Positions 11,169-21,406 of a stretch of DNA of 64,000 nucleotides are shown here, piece after piece. This DNA comes from Solimonas sp. K1W22B-7. GTDB lineage: Bacteria; Pseudomonadota; Gammaproteobacteria; Nevskiales; Nevskiaceae. A model generated the notes under the pieces. It was not told the DNA's origin, searched no databases, and saw only the letters and a program-made list of their open reading frames with translations. Made by a program: the position numbers and the translations under genes. Location: positions 2,604,001 to 2,668,000 of the forward strand of contig NZ_CP031704.1 in assembly GCF_003428335.1 (NCBI RefSeq), written 5' to 3'. The stretch's first letter is position 1. Each line of letters opens with the position of its first letter.

Positions 11169-11470
11169 GCACTTATGCCCTGGCCGCCATCGCCAGCCTG
11201 GCGAGCCTGCTGCTGGTGCTGCCCATCGCCCTGCGCGATCCCAAGCGCCTGCGCAGCCTGCGCCGTCCGGTGCCCAGGGCCGGTGCGGAGCGTCGCGTGC
11301 TGGGCTGGGGCACGCTGCTGCCGGGCCTTGGCCTTGCCCTGGCAGGGCAGTGGCCGGCCTTCCTGATCTGGCTGGGCGCGGTGACTACGCTGGGCTGGCT
11401 GCTGGTGCAGCTGCTGGCGCGCGTCGGCGGTGCAGCCCTGCTCAAGGCCCGGAGCGAAGCCGGAGCGTGA
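11165..11470 (+). CDS. Small membrane protein, end of siderophore cluster
   Basis: The protein has 101 residues, MSTYALAAIASLASLLLVLP at the N-terminus, then a basic linker (RDPKRLRSLRRPVPRAG) and two further hydrophobic segments. The start overlaps the PepSY stop by four bases, so it is probably co-translated. It occupies the same position relative to the second PepSY gene as the DUF3325 gene does to the first and may be its functional counterpart; direct homology is not evident by eye. About 265 bp without a convincing gene follow. Confidence 0.65.
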   Translation: MSTYALAAIASLASLLLVLPIALRDPKRLRSLRRPVPRAGAERRVLGWGTLLPGLGLALAGQWPAFLIWLGAVTTLGWLLVQLLARVGGAALLKARSEAGA

Positions 11471-11735
11471 AACGCTGTCGCAAACCAACACCGAATTCGT
11501 CTCGGCGGGTCCTGAGCATTCCAGCGATATCTCCGGCCTTGCTTCGCGCAGGGCCATTGACATGGAGTTGCACGGCCGCGTCGAGCCCCAGGCTGCCGGA
11601 GCGGCTGCGGGAGTCCTGACCGCGATTTTCCGGCTGTTTCGCTATCCTGACAGTACGTTCAGGTGGAATGGATCCTGCAAGCCGGGGACAATGCGTCATC
11701 GGGGCCCGGATACGGCGGCCCGCAGGAGAAATCGT

Positions 11736-12296
11736 TTGAAACAGGGTATCGAGCGCAGCGGCCGGCTCCTCGTGGGGCGCGCGCTGCTGGTGGCGGGGCT
11801 GATGGCGGGAAGCGCGCAGGCAGCGGAACCGGTTGCGGCGGTGGGGCCGGCAGCGGCATTGCAGCGCTGCCTGGGTGACCTGGCCGGCGTGAACTGGCAG
11901 TGGCCCTACCTGCCGCGCCTGTCCGTCAGCCGCTGCATCAGCCCGGCGGGCAGCTACAACGCGACCGCCTCCATCGGCTCCAGCGGCAAGGAACGCATGC
12001 TGGGGCTCACCGCCCAGGGCGGTCTCAACCACGTCTATGCCGACGATGTCCTGATCGAGGAAAGCTTCGCCGACATGCAGAACGCGGTCTTCCTGCACTT
12101 CGACCAGCTGCTGCGCAGCCAGGGCTTCACCAAGCTCGCCGAGGTCCGCAACGGCGCCGCCACGCGTGGCGGCAGCTACCGCCGCCAGTCCGCCGAGAGC
12201 AACGTGACCGTCGTCTTCAGCGCCGACGGCGCCAACGACTGGAGTTTCAGCTTCGATGTTGCGGCTGCGCCGGCCGCCGCCGGGGTGACCCCATGA
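11736..12296 (+). CDS. Exported protein of unknown function (first of pair)
   Basis: The protein has 187 residues from a TTG at 11736. I chose this start because AGGAG lies about eight bases upstream and the product begins with a good signal peptide (basic residues, LLVGRALLVAGLMAGSAQA, cleavage near AQA-AE). An ATG at 11691 would add 15 basic residues before it. The mature part has two cysteines (CLGDL, SRCISP) that could pair. No domain recognised. The stop overlaps the next gene's ATG by four bases. Confidence 0.65.
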   Translation: MKQGIERSGRLLVGRALLVAGLMAGSAQAAEPVAAVGPAAALQRCLGDLAGVNWQWPYLPRLSVSRCISPAGSYNATASIGSSGKERMLGLTAQGGLNHVYADDVLIEESFADMQNAVFLHFDQLLRSQGFTKLAEVRNGAATRGGSYRRQSAESNVTVVFSADGANDWSFSFDVAAAPAAAGVTP

Positions 12297-13786
12297 GCAT
12301 CGTCGGCCGTTTCCTCGTCGCCGCCGTTGTCGCCGCCCTGGCCTGGCTGACCTGGGGCTGGTACGAATCGCGGCAGTCGCTGCCCGCAGCGGCCGGCATG
12401 TCCGACCCGGCGATCGAGTTCCATGCGCGGGATCATGGCCGCGACTACGGCGGTATCGATCGGTGGGCGCATGCGGGCATGGACGTGAGCAGCCTGCGCT
12501 CGCGCCTGCTGCAGGCCGGGTATCGCTGCGAGCTGGCTGGGGATCTGCAGCTGGAGGGAGCTCCGCTCAGCGGCCGGTATCCGCTGGAATGCCGGCAGGA
12601 CGTGCAGGGATGGCTGGCCCGGCAGCGGCTGATCAAGGCCATGATCGACTACGACCATGGCGGCCGCCTGCTGAGCGCCGAGGCGCGCTCCGATCTGCCG
12701 GGGTCTGCCGGGACGCTGCAGAAGGCAGTCCTGGGCCTGCTGCGTACGCTGGGCCGTGCCGAGCCCGAGAGCCTGAAGATCACCGGCCTGCCTGTGGACT
12801 CCAGCGAACTGCTGGCACGACTGGCGGCCGATGCGATCAACCCGGACGGCTGGACGGTGAGCTGCATCGCCGGTGAGAACCCTGGCTGTCCCGCGCTGCT
12901 GGAAGCACGCCGCAATGAAGGCCTGCCGCCGCTGCCGCAGCAGCCCCTGCCAGTGCGCGACCTGGACATGATCGGCGGTGCCCTGGGCGGCATCGGCCTG
13001 GTGCCGCCGGGCGCGGCGAGGGCGGACATCGTTCCGGTGCGCCTCGCCGGAGATGGCCTGTGGACCGAGTACCGCGGCAGCAGCCTGTCCGGCCAGGCGA
13101 TGAAGCTGTCGCTGCGGGTGAACTGGGAAGACGGCAGCAGCGACCGCCTGCGCGCGCAGCTGGAACAGGTGCCTGCCGTGGATGTGCCGCTCAAGGGGCA
13201 GCCGCGGTTGTCCTCGGGCCAGTCGATGGTGCTGGTGCCGTTGCGCCCCGACGATGCCGCGGGGCCGGCAATGGCCAAGTGGCTGGTCGTGCCGGGGCCG
13301 GCGCACGACGGGCAGGAGTGGGAGTGGGCCGGGCGCGACCTGCAGCGCGCGCACGCCGACTATGCACCGCGCCTGCTGCGCTTCCTGCTCGCACGCATGC
13401 TGTCCAACCGCACGCCCGACGAGGCGCTGGATCTGTATCCGCCCCTGGCGCTGGTGGAGGCCCTGGCGCAGGACATGCGCAAGGCGCAACTCAACACCTA
13501 CCTGCCCATTGCGGATGCGGTGGCGCTGATGAAGGGCTACGGCGAGCAGACGACGCTGCGCGCAGCCTGGGCCCTGGCGACCTGCCAGCCCGATCAGTAT
13601 GTGCCCAAGATCGACGACACCTGCTGGCAGCAGCTGGTGGTCGCCGATCCGGGGGTGTCGCGGCTGTTCGTCGATGAGCTGCAGCGGATCAAGCCGATCT
13701 ATGCACCCCTGCCGCTGGAGCATCCGCTGCGCCTGCGTCTCTGGCACCTGGAGCAGGCGCTGCGCAAGGGCGGCGTCCTGCACTGA
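12293..13786 (+). CDS. Membrane-anchored or exported protein of unknown function (second of pair)
   Basis: The protein has 497 residues from an ATG overlapping the upstream stop. Residues 5-23 are hydrophobic (GRFLVAAVVAALAWLTWGWY), giving a signal anchor. The rest is soluble and looks periplasmic, with cysteines spaced in possible pairs (YRCEL/LECRQ, SCIAGENPGC, ATCQ/DTCW). The C-terminal third is helical (NRTPDEALDLYPPLALVEAL, then repeats of Leu/Ala-rich helices). I do not recognise the family. It ends 44 bp before the convergent fadH, with a strong hairpin between them. Confidence 0.65.
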   Translation: MSIVGRFLVAAVVAALAWLTWGWYESRQSLPAAAGMSDPAIEFHARDHGRDYGGIDRWAHAGMDVSSLRSRLLQAGYRCELAGDLQLEGAPLSGRYPLECRQDVQGWLARQRLIKAMIDYDHGGRLLSAEARSDLPGSAGTLQKAVLGLLRTLGRAEPESLKITGLPVDSSELLARLAADAINPDGWTVSCIAGENPGCPALLEARRNEGLPPLPQQPLPVRDLDMIGGALGGIGLVPPGAARADIVPVRLAGDGLWTEYRGSSLSGQAMKLSLRVNWEDGSSDRLRAQLEQVPAVDVPLKGQPRLSSGQSMVLVPLRPDDAAGPAMAKWLVVPGPAHDGQEWEWAGRDLQRAHADYAPRLLRFLLARMLSNRTPDEALDLYPPLALVEALAQDMRKAQLNTYLPIADAVALMKGYGEQTTLRAAWALATCQPDQYVPKIDDTCWQQLVVADPGVSRLFVDELQRIKPIYAPLPLEHPLRLRLWHLEQALRKGGVLH

Positions 13787-13794
13787 TGCGCAGT

Positions 13795-13823
13795 GCGGGA
13801 GGCCCTGGCCCGGGGCCTCCCGC
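13795..13823. terminator. Bidirectional hairpin between convergent genes
   Basis: GCGGGAGGCCC (13795-13805) and GGGCCTCCCGC (13813-13823) form a perfect 11-bp stem with a 7-base loop, exactly in the 43-bp gap between two converging genes. There is no long U tract, so efficiency as an intrinsic terminator is uncertain. Confidence 0.6.
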
Positions 13824-13829
13824 CGGCGT

Positions 13830-15926
<2,097 letters not shown>

Positions 15927-16799
15927 CTATCGATGGCGCGACTGCAGCCAGCGCAACACCTGCGGCCAGACCTCGTCCTGCGCCGCCTTGGCGATGACGA
16001 TGCCGGGGTGATCGTAGTCCTTCGAGTAGCCCTGGTCGCGCGACAGCAGCACCCAGGTCTTGTCGCCGGAACTCATGTGTCCGATGAAGCGCACGCAACC
16101 CTCGGGCGGATCGACGCGGTCGGCGCCGCCGCCGAAGCCCAGCACCGGGCAGCGTACGGGCGCCAGGCGCCGCGCCATGCTGCCTTCGCGCTGCGCCTCG
16201 CCGACGATGGCGCAGGCGTCGTCCATGGCGGCCGGCGGTTCATCCTCCGGGCCCATGCCGAGGCGGCGCGCGGGAAAGCGGCCGAGCATTCGCGAGAGGC
16301 CGCGCAGGAACCAGCTGTAAGGCGGCGTCAGGCCGTTCTTGTCGACCTCGCACTGGGCGGCGAACAGCACCAGGCCGGCGACCAGGCTGGGGTCCAGCGT
16401 TTCCGCCGCCGCCAGCGTCGCCATCACGCCGCCGAAGGAATGGCCGAACCAGAAGGCCGGGCGCGGGTTGTGCTGCTGCAGCGTGCGCTGCACCTGCGGC
16501 AGGTCCTGGGCGATGTGCTCGGCCAGGCCGCGGCGGCCCGGTGAATTCGCCGCCAGGGCGATGCCGCGGCGCTCCACCAGCCAGGGCTCGTAGCCGGCAC
16601 GGGCCAGGAAGCCGGCCAGGCCCACGCCCTTGGGCGAGAGCCAGAAGTGCCGGTTGCTGAACATGCCCGGCAGCATCACCAGCGGTACGCCGACGGGTCG
16701 CCCCGGCAGGGTCACGCGCAGCAGCGAGCAATGCCCGCCATCCGCAGCCAGGGGCTGCAGGGCATGGACGGTGAAGTCGCCCCATTGCGCGGTACTCAT
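15927..16799 (-). CDS. Alpha/beta-hydrolase fold protein, divergent from tetR
   Basis: The protein has 290 residues. The oxyanion turn (PLVMLPGMFSNRHFW), the nucleophile elbow GHSFGG (Ser near residue 120) and a C-terminal acid/His region (GGGADRVDPPEG, YDHPGIVI) are visible. No signal peptide, so cytoplasmic; an esterase or lipase of unknown substrate. Its position before fadH in one unit, and opposite a TetR regulator, points to fatty-acid or lipid metabolism. The long gap between Ser and the final His region is filled by a helical cap. Confidence 0.82.
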   Translation of the reverse strand: MSTAQWGDFTVHALQPLAADGGHCSLLRVTLPGRPVGVPLVMLPGMFSNRHFWLSPKGVGLAGFLARAGYEPWLVERRGIALAANSPGRRGLAEHIAQDLPQVQRTLQQHNPRPAFWFGHSFGGVMATLAAAETLDPSLVAGLVLFAAQCEVDKNGLTPPYSWFLRGLSRMLGRFPARRLGMGPEDEPPAAMDDACAIVGEAQREGSMARRLAPVRCPVLGFGGGADRVDPPEGCVRFIGHMSSGDKTWVLLSRDQGYSKDYDHPGIVIAKAAQDEVWPQVLRWLQSRHR

Positions 16800-16807
16800 G
16801 TGGTGGC

Positions 16808-16836
16808 TTGTCAGCGGCTGGCTTATATGTGATAAC
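16808..16836 (+). promoter_or_regulatory. Putative tetR promoter
   Basis: TTGTCA (16808-16813), a 17-bp spacer and GATAAC (16831-16836) give 5/6 and 4/6 matches to a sigma-70 promoter. The -10 box is the left arm of the first operator, so repressor binding would block it (autoregulation). Confidence 0.5.
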
Positions 16837-16846
16837 GTCCGTTATC
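16831..16846. promoter_or_regulatory. TetR operator 1 (perfect palindrome)
   Basis: GATAACGTCCGTTATC is a perfect 7-bp inverted repeat around TC, in the 73-bp gap between the divergent hydrolase and tetR genes. A second near-copy lies 25 bp away. Size, symmetry and site are those of a TetR-family autorepression operator. Confidence 0.8.
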
Positions 16847-16873
16847 AAATCATCCGGTAACGACCGTTGTCAA
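16844..16873 (-). promoter_or_regulatory. Putative promoter of hydrolase-fadH unit
   Basis: On the minus strand TTGACA (16873-16868, perfect -35) is followed after 18 bp by TTTGAT (16849-16844). The -35 overlaps operator 2 and the -10 overlaps operator 1, so a repressor would shut off this promoter as well. Confidence 0.5.
16856..16871. promoter_or_regulatory. TetR operator 2 (imperfect palindrome)
   Basis: GGTAACGACCGTTGTC repeats the operator 1 pattern (GRTAACG-NC-CGTTRTC) with two imperfect positions and ends one base before the tetR ATG. Centre-to-centre distance to operator 1 is 25 bp. Confidence 0.7.
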
Positions 16874-17511
16874 TGTCAAAACAGACAACCGCTGTGGCTG
16901 GCGGGTCAGGGCGGGTCTACCGCGGCATCAGCGAGGAAGACCGCCGGGCCGAGCGCCAGCAGAAGCTGATCGAGACCGCGATCGAGGCCTTCGGCACCCG
17001 CGGCATCCGCCACGTGTCCCTGCGCGAGATCTGCGCCGCCGCCGGCTATACCCCGCGCTATTTCTACGAGTCCTTCGCCGATCTCGACGAACTGATGGCG
17101 GCCATGGTCGAGGTGCTGCTGCAGCGCCTGGTCGATGACCTGCGCGCCGCCCTGCTGGCCGGGCCGCGCGGCGATCCCGCCCAGTTGGCGCGCCTGCTGG
17201 TGCGGGCCTACCTGGAGTTCCTGCGCAAGGATGCACGGGTGACGCGCATCCTGATGATCGAGATCTACGGTATCGGTCTGGACATGGACCGGCTGGCCAA
17301 CCGCTTCATGCTGACGCTGGGGCCCGAGTTCGAGCCGCTGATGGCGCTGCAGCAGCAGTGGAGCCTGCCGCGCCGCGCCAGCGCCGGCCTGGTGGCGACC
17401 GGCGTGCTCGGTGCCATGGTCTTCATCGGCACGCGCTGGGTGTCCACCGGCTTCGGTGCGCCGATCGAGATCGTGACCGAGAGCTGCATGAGCTTTCTGG
17501 CCCACCAATAG
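16873..17511 (+). CDS. TetR-family repressor
   Basis: The protein has 212 residues from the ATG at 16873; a TTG six bases upstream is possible. The N-terminal helix-turn-helix is clear (IETAIEAFGTRGIRHVSLRE, then AAAGYTPRYFYESFADLDEL), and the ligand domain is helical with a hydrophobic pocket. There is no Shine-Dalgarno sequence because the operator occupies that place, so the mRNA may start close to the AUG. It faces the hydrolase-fadH unit across two palindromes and most likely represses both sides. The inducer is probably a fatty acid or acyl-CoA, by context only. Confidence 0.88.
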   Translation: MSKQTTAVAGGSGRVYRGISEEDRRAERQQKLIETAIEAFGTRGIRHVSLREICAAAGYTPRYFYESFADLDELMAAMVEVLLQRLVDDLRAALLAGPRGDPAQLARLLVRAYLEFLRKDARVTRILMIEIYGIGLDMDRLANRFMLTLGPEFEPLMALQQQWSLPRRASAGLVATGVLGAMVFIGTRWVSTGFGAPIEIVTESCMSFLAHQ

Positions 17512-17633
17512 CCAGGGCCGCGGCGCCAGCGCCCGTTGGCGCCGCCACCAAGGCCGGCGATCGGCGCAGGCGACAGACTGCGATCGCAATCCATGCAGAA
17601 TGAGCCGTCCCGAGAACGGCCAGGGAGCCCGAC

Positions 17634-18524
17634 ATGAGCAGCAACAAGCCCGCGCGCGCCGCATTGGCGCCGGTACGCAGCGGTTATCTCGCCTACGGCC
17701 AGTACCGGCTGGCCTATGAGGTCTGGGGCGAGCCGGACGGCATTCCGGCCCTGCTGGTGCATGGCATCCTGCTCGACGCCGGCATCAACCGCGGCATCGC
17801 CCGGCGCATGGCCGCCGAGGGCTACCGCGTGATCCTGCTGGACCTGCTCGGCCATGGCCGCAGCGACAAGACCAGCGATCCGAAGGAACACCGCGCCGAG
17901 TTCTACGCCGACCAGGTGATCGCCGCGCTGGATCACTTCAACATCGACAAGGCCCTGGTGGGCGGCATGTCGCTGGGGTCCATCACCTCGCTGCACGTCG
18001 CGCAGAAGGCACCGGAGCGCCTGCTCGGCCTGTTCCTGGAGATGCCGGTCATGGAATGGTCCACGCCCTGGGCCGCTTTCCTGCTGGGCCCGGTGCTGAT
18101 CGCCACACGCTACGCCGAGAGGCCCTACGGCTGGATGGCGCAGGCCTTCGCGCGCATCAAGCGCCCGCGCAACGACCTGCTGGCGACCCTGCTGAGCGCC
18201 GTCAGCCTGCCGCCGCGCAACGTCGCGGCGATCCTGCATGGCGTGCTGGTAGGGCCGCTGGTGCCGCCGCTGGCGATGCGCCGCGCCATCACCGTGCCGA
18301 CCCTGGTGATCGGCCATGGCGGCGACAAGCTGCACGGCTACCGCGACTCGGAATCCCTGGCTCGGCAGATCCCGAATGCACGCCTGCTGCCGGCAAAGCA
18401 CATCCTGGAAATGCGCCTGCACCCGGAGCGCGTCTGGCCCGAGATCAGCCGTTTCCTGAAGGAAGTCGCCGAAAGCCTGCCAGCGTCCGGGCCGCAGCGG
18501 AAACCGCGTCGCCGACAGGGCTGA
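17634..18524 (+). CDS. Alpha/beta-hydrolase fold protein
   Basis: The protein has 296 residues. It shows HGILLDAG at the oxyanion turn, LLDLLGHGRSDK, and the nucleophile elbow GMSLGS (Ser near residue 117). Late in the chain LVIGHGGDKLHGY and LPAKHILEMRLHPERVW give candidate acid and His residues. No signal peptide. It lies 122 bp after tetR on the same strand and before a DUF1329 protein, in a lipid-related neighbourhood. Its sequence differs from the hydrolase at 15927. Substrate unknown. Confidence 0.8.
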   Translation: MSSNKPARAALAPVRSGYLAYGQYRLAYEVWGEPDGIPALLVHGILLDAGINRGIARRMAAEGYRVILLDLLGHGRSDKTSDPKEHRAEFYADQVIAALDHFNIDKALVGGMSLGSITSLHVAQKAPERLLGLFLEMPVMEWSTPWAAFLLGPVLIATRYAERPYGWMAQAFARIKRPRNDLLATLLSAVSLPPRNVAAILHGVLVGPLVPPLAMRRAITVPTLVIGHGGDKLHGYRDSESLARQIPNARLLPAKHILEMRLHPERVWPEISRFLKEVAESLPASGPQRKPRRRQG

Positions 18525-18643
18525 CAGTCCCGGGTGGCGAAACAGCCATTGGCGACTGTCGCATTGTTGTCAGAATCGGCGCATTACTAGTAATGCGCCG
18601 CGCGCCCGTCCCTGGGCCGACGGACGCCCGGGAGGAGATGAGG

Positions 18644-19996
18644 ATGAGAACCCTGTCGCGGGCCCTGCTGGCCCTGGGCCTGGCTGTTGCCGCGGGTCCT
18701 TCGGTGGCGGCCGTCACTGCGGAGGAATCCGCGGCGCTGGGCAGCACGCTGACCGCCGTGGGCGCGGAACGCGCCGGCAATGCCGACGGCACGATCCCGC
18801 CCTGGGCGCTGGACCGCGAGAAGCAGGCGCCGGCCGGCAAGCTGATGGAACTGGGCGACGCCGAGCCGGGCGCACCGATGTTCGTCATCACCATCGACAA
18901 CATGAACCGCTTCCGCGACTGGCTCACGGAAGGGCACATGAAGCTGCTGCAGGAGTACAACACCTACTCCATGCAGGTGTATCCCTCGCGCCGCAGCGTG
19001 CGCTGGCCCGAGAACATCGAGAAGGCAAGCCTGCTCAATGCGCAGCGCTGCAAGCTCGCCGGCAGCGACGACCCCGCGGGTTGCTTGCTGGGCTTCCCGT
19101 TCCCGATCCCGAAGACCGGCGCGGAAGCGATCTGGAACCACAAGCTGCGCTGGCGCGGCGAAGCCCTGTCGCGCATCAACAACAACCTGGTGGTCGATCC
19201 GAAGGGCCAGTTCCAGGCCACCCGTGTGCGCGAGGACTTCCGCTTCAGCTATGCCAACCCGGCGCGGCCGCAGGCGCTGGACAGCGTCAACCGCGACATC
19301 TACCAGCTCGCCACCCAGACCCTGGCGCCGCCGCGCCTGGCGGGCACCGAGCTGCTGATCCGGGAGCGCACCGGCACCGGCACCGAAGGCCGCACGGCCT
19401 GGATGGGTAACCAGAAGCAGCCGCGCGTGCGCCGCGAACCCAGCGCCTGCTGCGACAACTTCACGCCGGGTGCCGAGGGCCTGCAGTTCTACGACCAGAT
19501 GGACATGTTCAACGGCTCGCTGGAACGCTACAGCTGGAAGCTGGCAGGCAAGCGCGAACTGCTGATCCCCTACAACAGCCAGCGCAGCGTCCTGGGTGCC
19601 GACAAGGGCGATTTCAGCCGGCTGGTGAAACCCTGGCATATCAACCAGACCTGGGCGCGCTACGAGCTGCACCGCGTCTGGGTGGTGGAAGCGGCGCTGA
19701 AGAAGGGCTCCGCCCACCCGGTACGCAAGCGCATCTTCTACATCGACGAGGACAGCTGGCAGATCGCCGCGGTGGACCTGCTGGACGTCTACGACCAGGC
19801 CTACCAGTTCCAGGAAGCGCACCTGAGCTACGACCCGCAGCTGAAGGCCACCGTGGCCTCGGCCGAGCTGGTGTACCAGTTCGACATCGGCCGCTACCTG
19901 GTATCGGGACTGGTGTCGCCGGGAGCGGGAGCGCCGCCGTCGGCGGAGTACTTCACGCCTGAGGCGTTGCAGAAAAGGGTGAGGGAAGGGAAGTAA
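18644..19996 (+). CDS. DUF1329 exported protein (lipid or hydrophobic-substrate associated)
   Basis: The protein has 450 residues from the ATG at 18644; the ATG at 18638 is in frame but abuts the GGAGGAG ribosome site at 18631-18637, so the later start fits better. A signal peptide ends near GPSVAA. The mature protein shows the DUF1329 features: the AGNADGTIPPW segment near the N-terminus, the FPFPIPKTGAEAIWNHKLR motif, the ERYSWKLAGKRELLIPYN stretch and the YIDEDSWQI region. DUF1329 proteins resemble LolA/LolB-type lipid carriers and are often found beside RND exporters or sterol and hydrocarbon genes. No exporter is next to it here. Confidence 0.85.
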   Translation: MRTLSRALLALGLAVAAGPSVAAVTAEESAALGSTLTAVGAERAGNADGTIPPWALDREKQAPAGKLMELGDAEPGAPMFVITIDNMNRFRDWLTEGHMKLLQEYNTYSMQVYPSRRSVRWPENIEKASLLNAQRCKLAGSDDPAGCLLGFPFPIPKTGAEAIWNHKLRWRGEALSRINNNLVVDPKGQFQATRVREDFRFSYANPARPQALDSVNRDIYQLATQTLAPPRLAGTELLIRERTGTGTEGRTAWMGNQKQPRVRREPSACCDNFTPGAEGLQFYDQMDMFNGSLERYSWKLAGKRELLIPYNSQRSVLGADKGDFSRLVKPWHINQTWARYELHRVWVVEAALKKGSAHPVRKRIFYIDEDSWQIAAVDLLDVYDQAYQFQEAHLSYDPQLKATVASAELVYQFDIGRYLVSGLVSPGAGAPPSAEYFTPEALQKRVREGK

Positions 19997-20011
19997 CAAG
20001 GCCGTGGAATC

Positions 20012-20066
20012 GTAGGAGCGAGCTTGCTCGCGACCTCGTCGTTGTCGCGAGCAAGCTCGCTCCTAC
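20012..20066. repeat. REP-like palindromic element
   Basis: A perfect 23-bp inverted repeat, first arm 20012-20034 beginning GTAGGAGCGAGC and second arm 20044-20066, with a 9-base loop. Sequence and layout are those of Pseudomonas-type REP elements (GTAGGAGCGAGCTTGCTCGC), which occur between genes and are moved by RAYT transposases; none is seen in this window. Confidence 0.85.
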
Positions 20067-20087
20067 AGGGCAAGAGTCGATAGCCAA

Positions 20088-20125
20088 CAAAAAAGCGGCG
20101 GACCGTTTCCGGTCCGCCGCTTTTG
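20088..20125. terminator. Bidirectional intrinsic terminator
   Basis: AAAAAAGCGGCGGACCG, loop TTTC, then CGGTCCGCCGCTTTT. The 13-bp stem is flanked by A and T runs and so can end transcription from both the DUF1329 gene and the convergent gene at 20144. Confidence 0.9.
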
Positions 20126-20143
20126 TTTGTTCCGTCCGAGCGC

Positions 20144-21019
20144 TTACTGCACCTTCACAGGCCCCGACAGCTTCTTGCCCAGCGTGCGGTTGTTGCGGTC
20201 GGCCAGGCCGTTGCCGACGGACACCGTGTAGGTACCGTTCTTCTGCACCGGCAGCACCAGCATCTTCTTGTTGGTGGGTCCGAGTTCCCACTTGCCGCTG
20301 ACGACCTTGCCGCTGGCGTCCTTGACCTTGATGTTCTTGTTGGCGGAGTCGGCGCTGTCGAAAGTGCCGCTGAACATCAGCACCACAGCCTTCTTGTAGG
20401 CCGCGGAGCCGGCGTACTCCAGCGACAGGCCGCTGGGCGAGGAAGCACCCCACCAGGGACCGCTGGCCTTGGCCGGCGTGGGCTTTTTCTTCTCGGCCGG
20501 CTTGGCGGCGGGCTTCGGAGCCTCGGCCTTCACCGGGGCCTGGGCTTTCGGCTTGGGCGCCTCGGCAGCCGGCGCGGGCGCAGGGGCCGGTTCCGCGGCC
20601 GGAGGCGGCTCGACGGCAGCCGGAGCCGGTTCTGCCGCGGCCGGGGCGGGGGCCGCTGCGACCTCGGTGGCGCCCATGTCGCCGCTGGCGGCATCGACGT
20701 CGCCCGACGGGGCCTCGGCGGCTTCACCCGGGGCGGGCTCGGCGGAAGCATCGACCGGGGCAGCCTCCTCGGTGGCGGCGGTGTCAGCGGCCGGGGTTTC
20801 GGCAACCGGGGCTTCGGCAGCGGGCGCGGGCGCGGCCGGCGGGGCGTCGCTGTCCAGCGCAGCCAGGTCCAGCTTGCCGGCGAACACGTCGTCCACCGTC
20901 GGGCCTTCCTGCTGGCGTTTCTCCTCCACATGGCGCTGCGGCGCGATCGTGTGCAGGACGAAGTAGGTGCCGGCAGTGATCGCCACGGCAGCGACGCCAA
21001 GCGTCAGGGCTTTGTTCAT
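20144..21019 (-). CDS. Single-span membrane protein with Ala/Pro-rich linker
   Basis: The protein has 291 residues from the ATG at 21019 (MNKALTLGVAAVAITAGTYF), which follows GGAGG. One N-terminal membrane segment is followed by a long linker of Ala, Pro and Glu (about residues 60-185), and a compact C-terminal domain of about 105 residues (GPWWGASSPSGLSLEYAGSA to the end) that reads as beta-rich. The layout recalls TonB- or FtsN-like envelope proteins in which a flexible linker carries a domain across the periplasm. I do not recognise the C-terminal domain. Confidence 0.7.
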   Translation of the reverse strand: MNKALTLGVAAVAITAGTYFVLHTIAPQRHVEEKRQQEGPTVDDVFAGKLDLAALDSDAPPAAPAPAAEAPVAETPAADTAATEEAAPVDASAEPAPGEAAEAPSGDVDAASGDMGATEVAAAPAPAAAEPAPAAVEPPPAAEPAPAPAPAAEAPKPKAQAPVKAEAPKPAAKPAEKKKPTPAKASGPWWGASSPSGLSLEYAGSAAYKKAVVLMFSGTFDSADSANKNIKVKDASGKVVSGKWELGPTNKKMLVLPVQKNGTYTVSVGNGLADRNNRTLGKKLSGPVKVQ

Positions 21020-21406
21020 CGGGTCCAACCCTCCAGAAAACGGTTTCGTTATGGGCGCCCGAAAAGTCGGCCGCTGGTCGGCCGGGGCGCAAATTTTCAC
21101 TTCCCCTAAGGGCGGGAACTATCCGATAGCGCCCGCATGCAGTCAATGCTCGGGCGCAAACCTTCGGCAAACGCGTTGGAGGCTGCGCGAAGGGACGATA
21201 CGGGACGATGGAAGACGATAGATGCCGAGGACCAAAGTGGCCCGCGGCATGGCGGAGTGGCGGGCGCCTGCTCGCCCCGGACATGCAAATGCTGAAAAGC
21301 AGGCTGTCAGAACGGCCAAGGACGCTGTGGCAGCGATGCGTTAGCTTGATTGTCTTGGCTGAGCCCCGCGGCTCTCACCCCCTTGCAAACACGATCAGGA
21401 GCAGCG
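21020..21406. other. Divergent intergenic region, 387 bp
   Basis: It separates the minus-strand linker protein from the plus-strand fabG and must hold promoters for both. I see no long repeat, RNA gene or convincing ORF. CAGGAGC just before 21407 is the fabG ribosome site. Confidence 0.5.

Noticed and set aside
11471-11735. N-terminal extension of the exported protein from upstream in-frame ATGs
   Set aside because: The extension is Arg/Ser-rich, hides the signal peptide and has no ribosome site as good as the one before the TTG at 11736.
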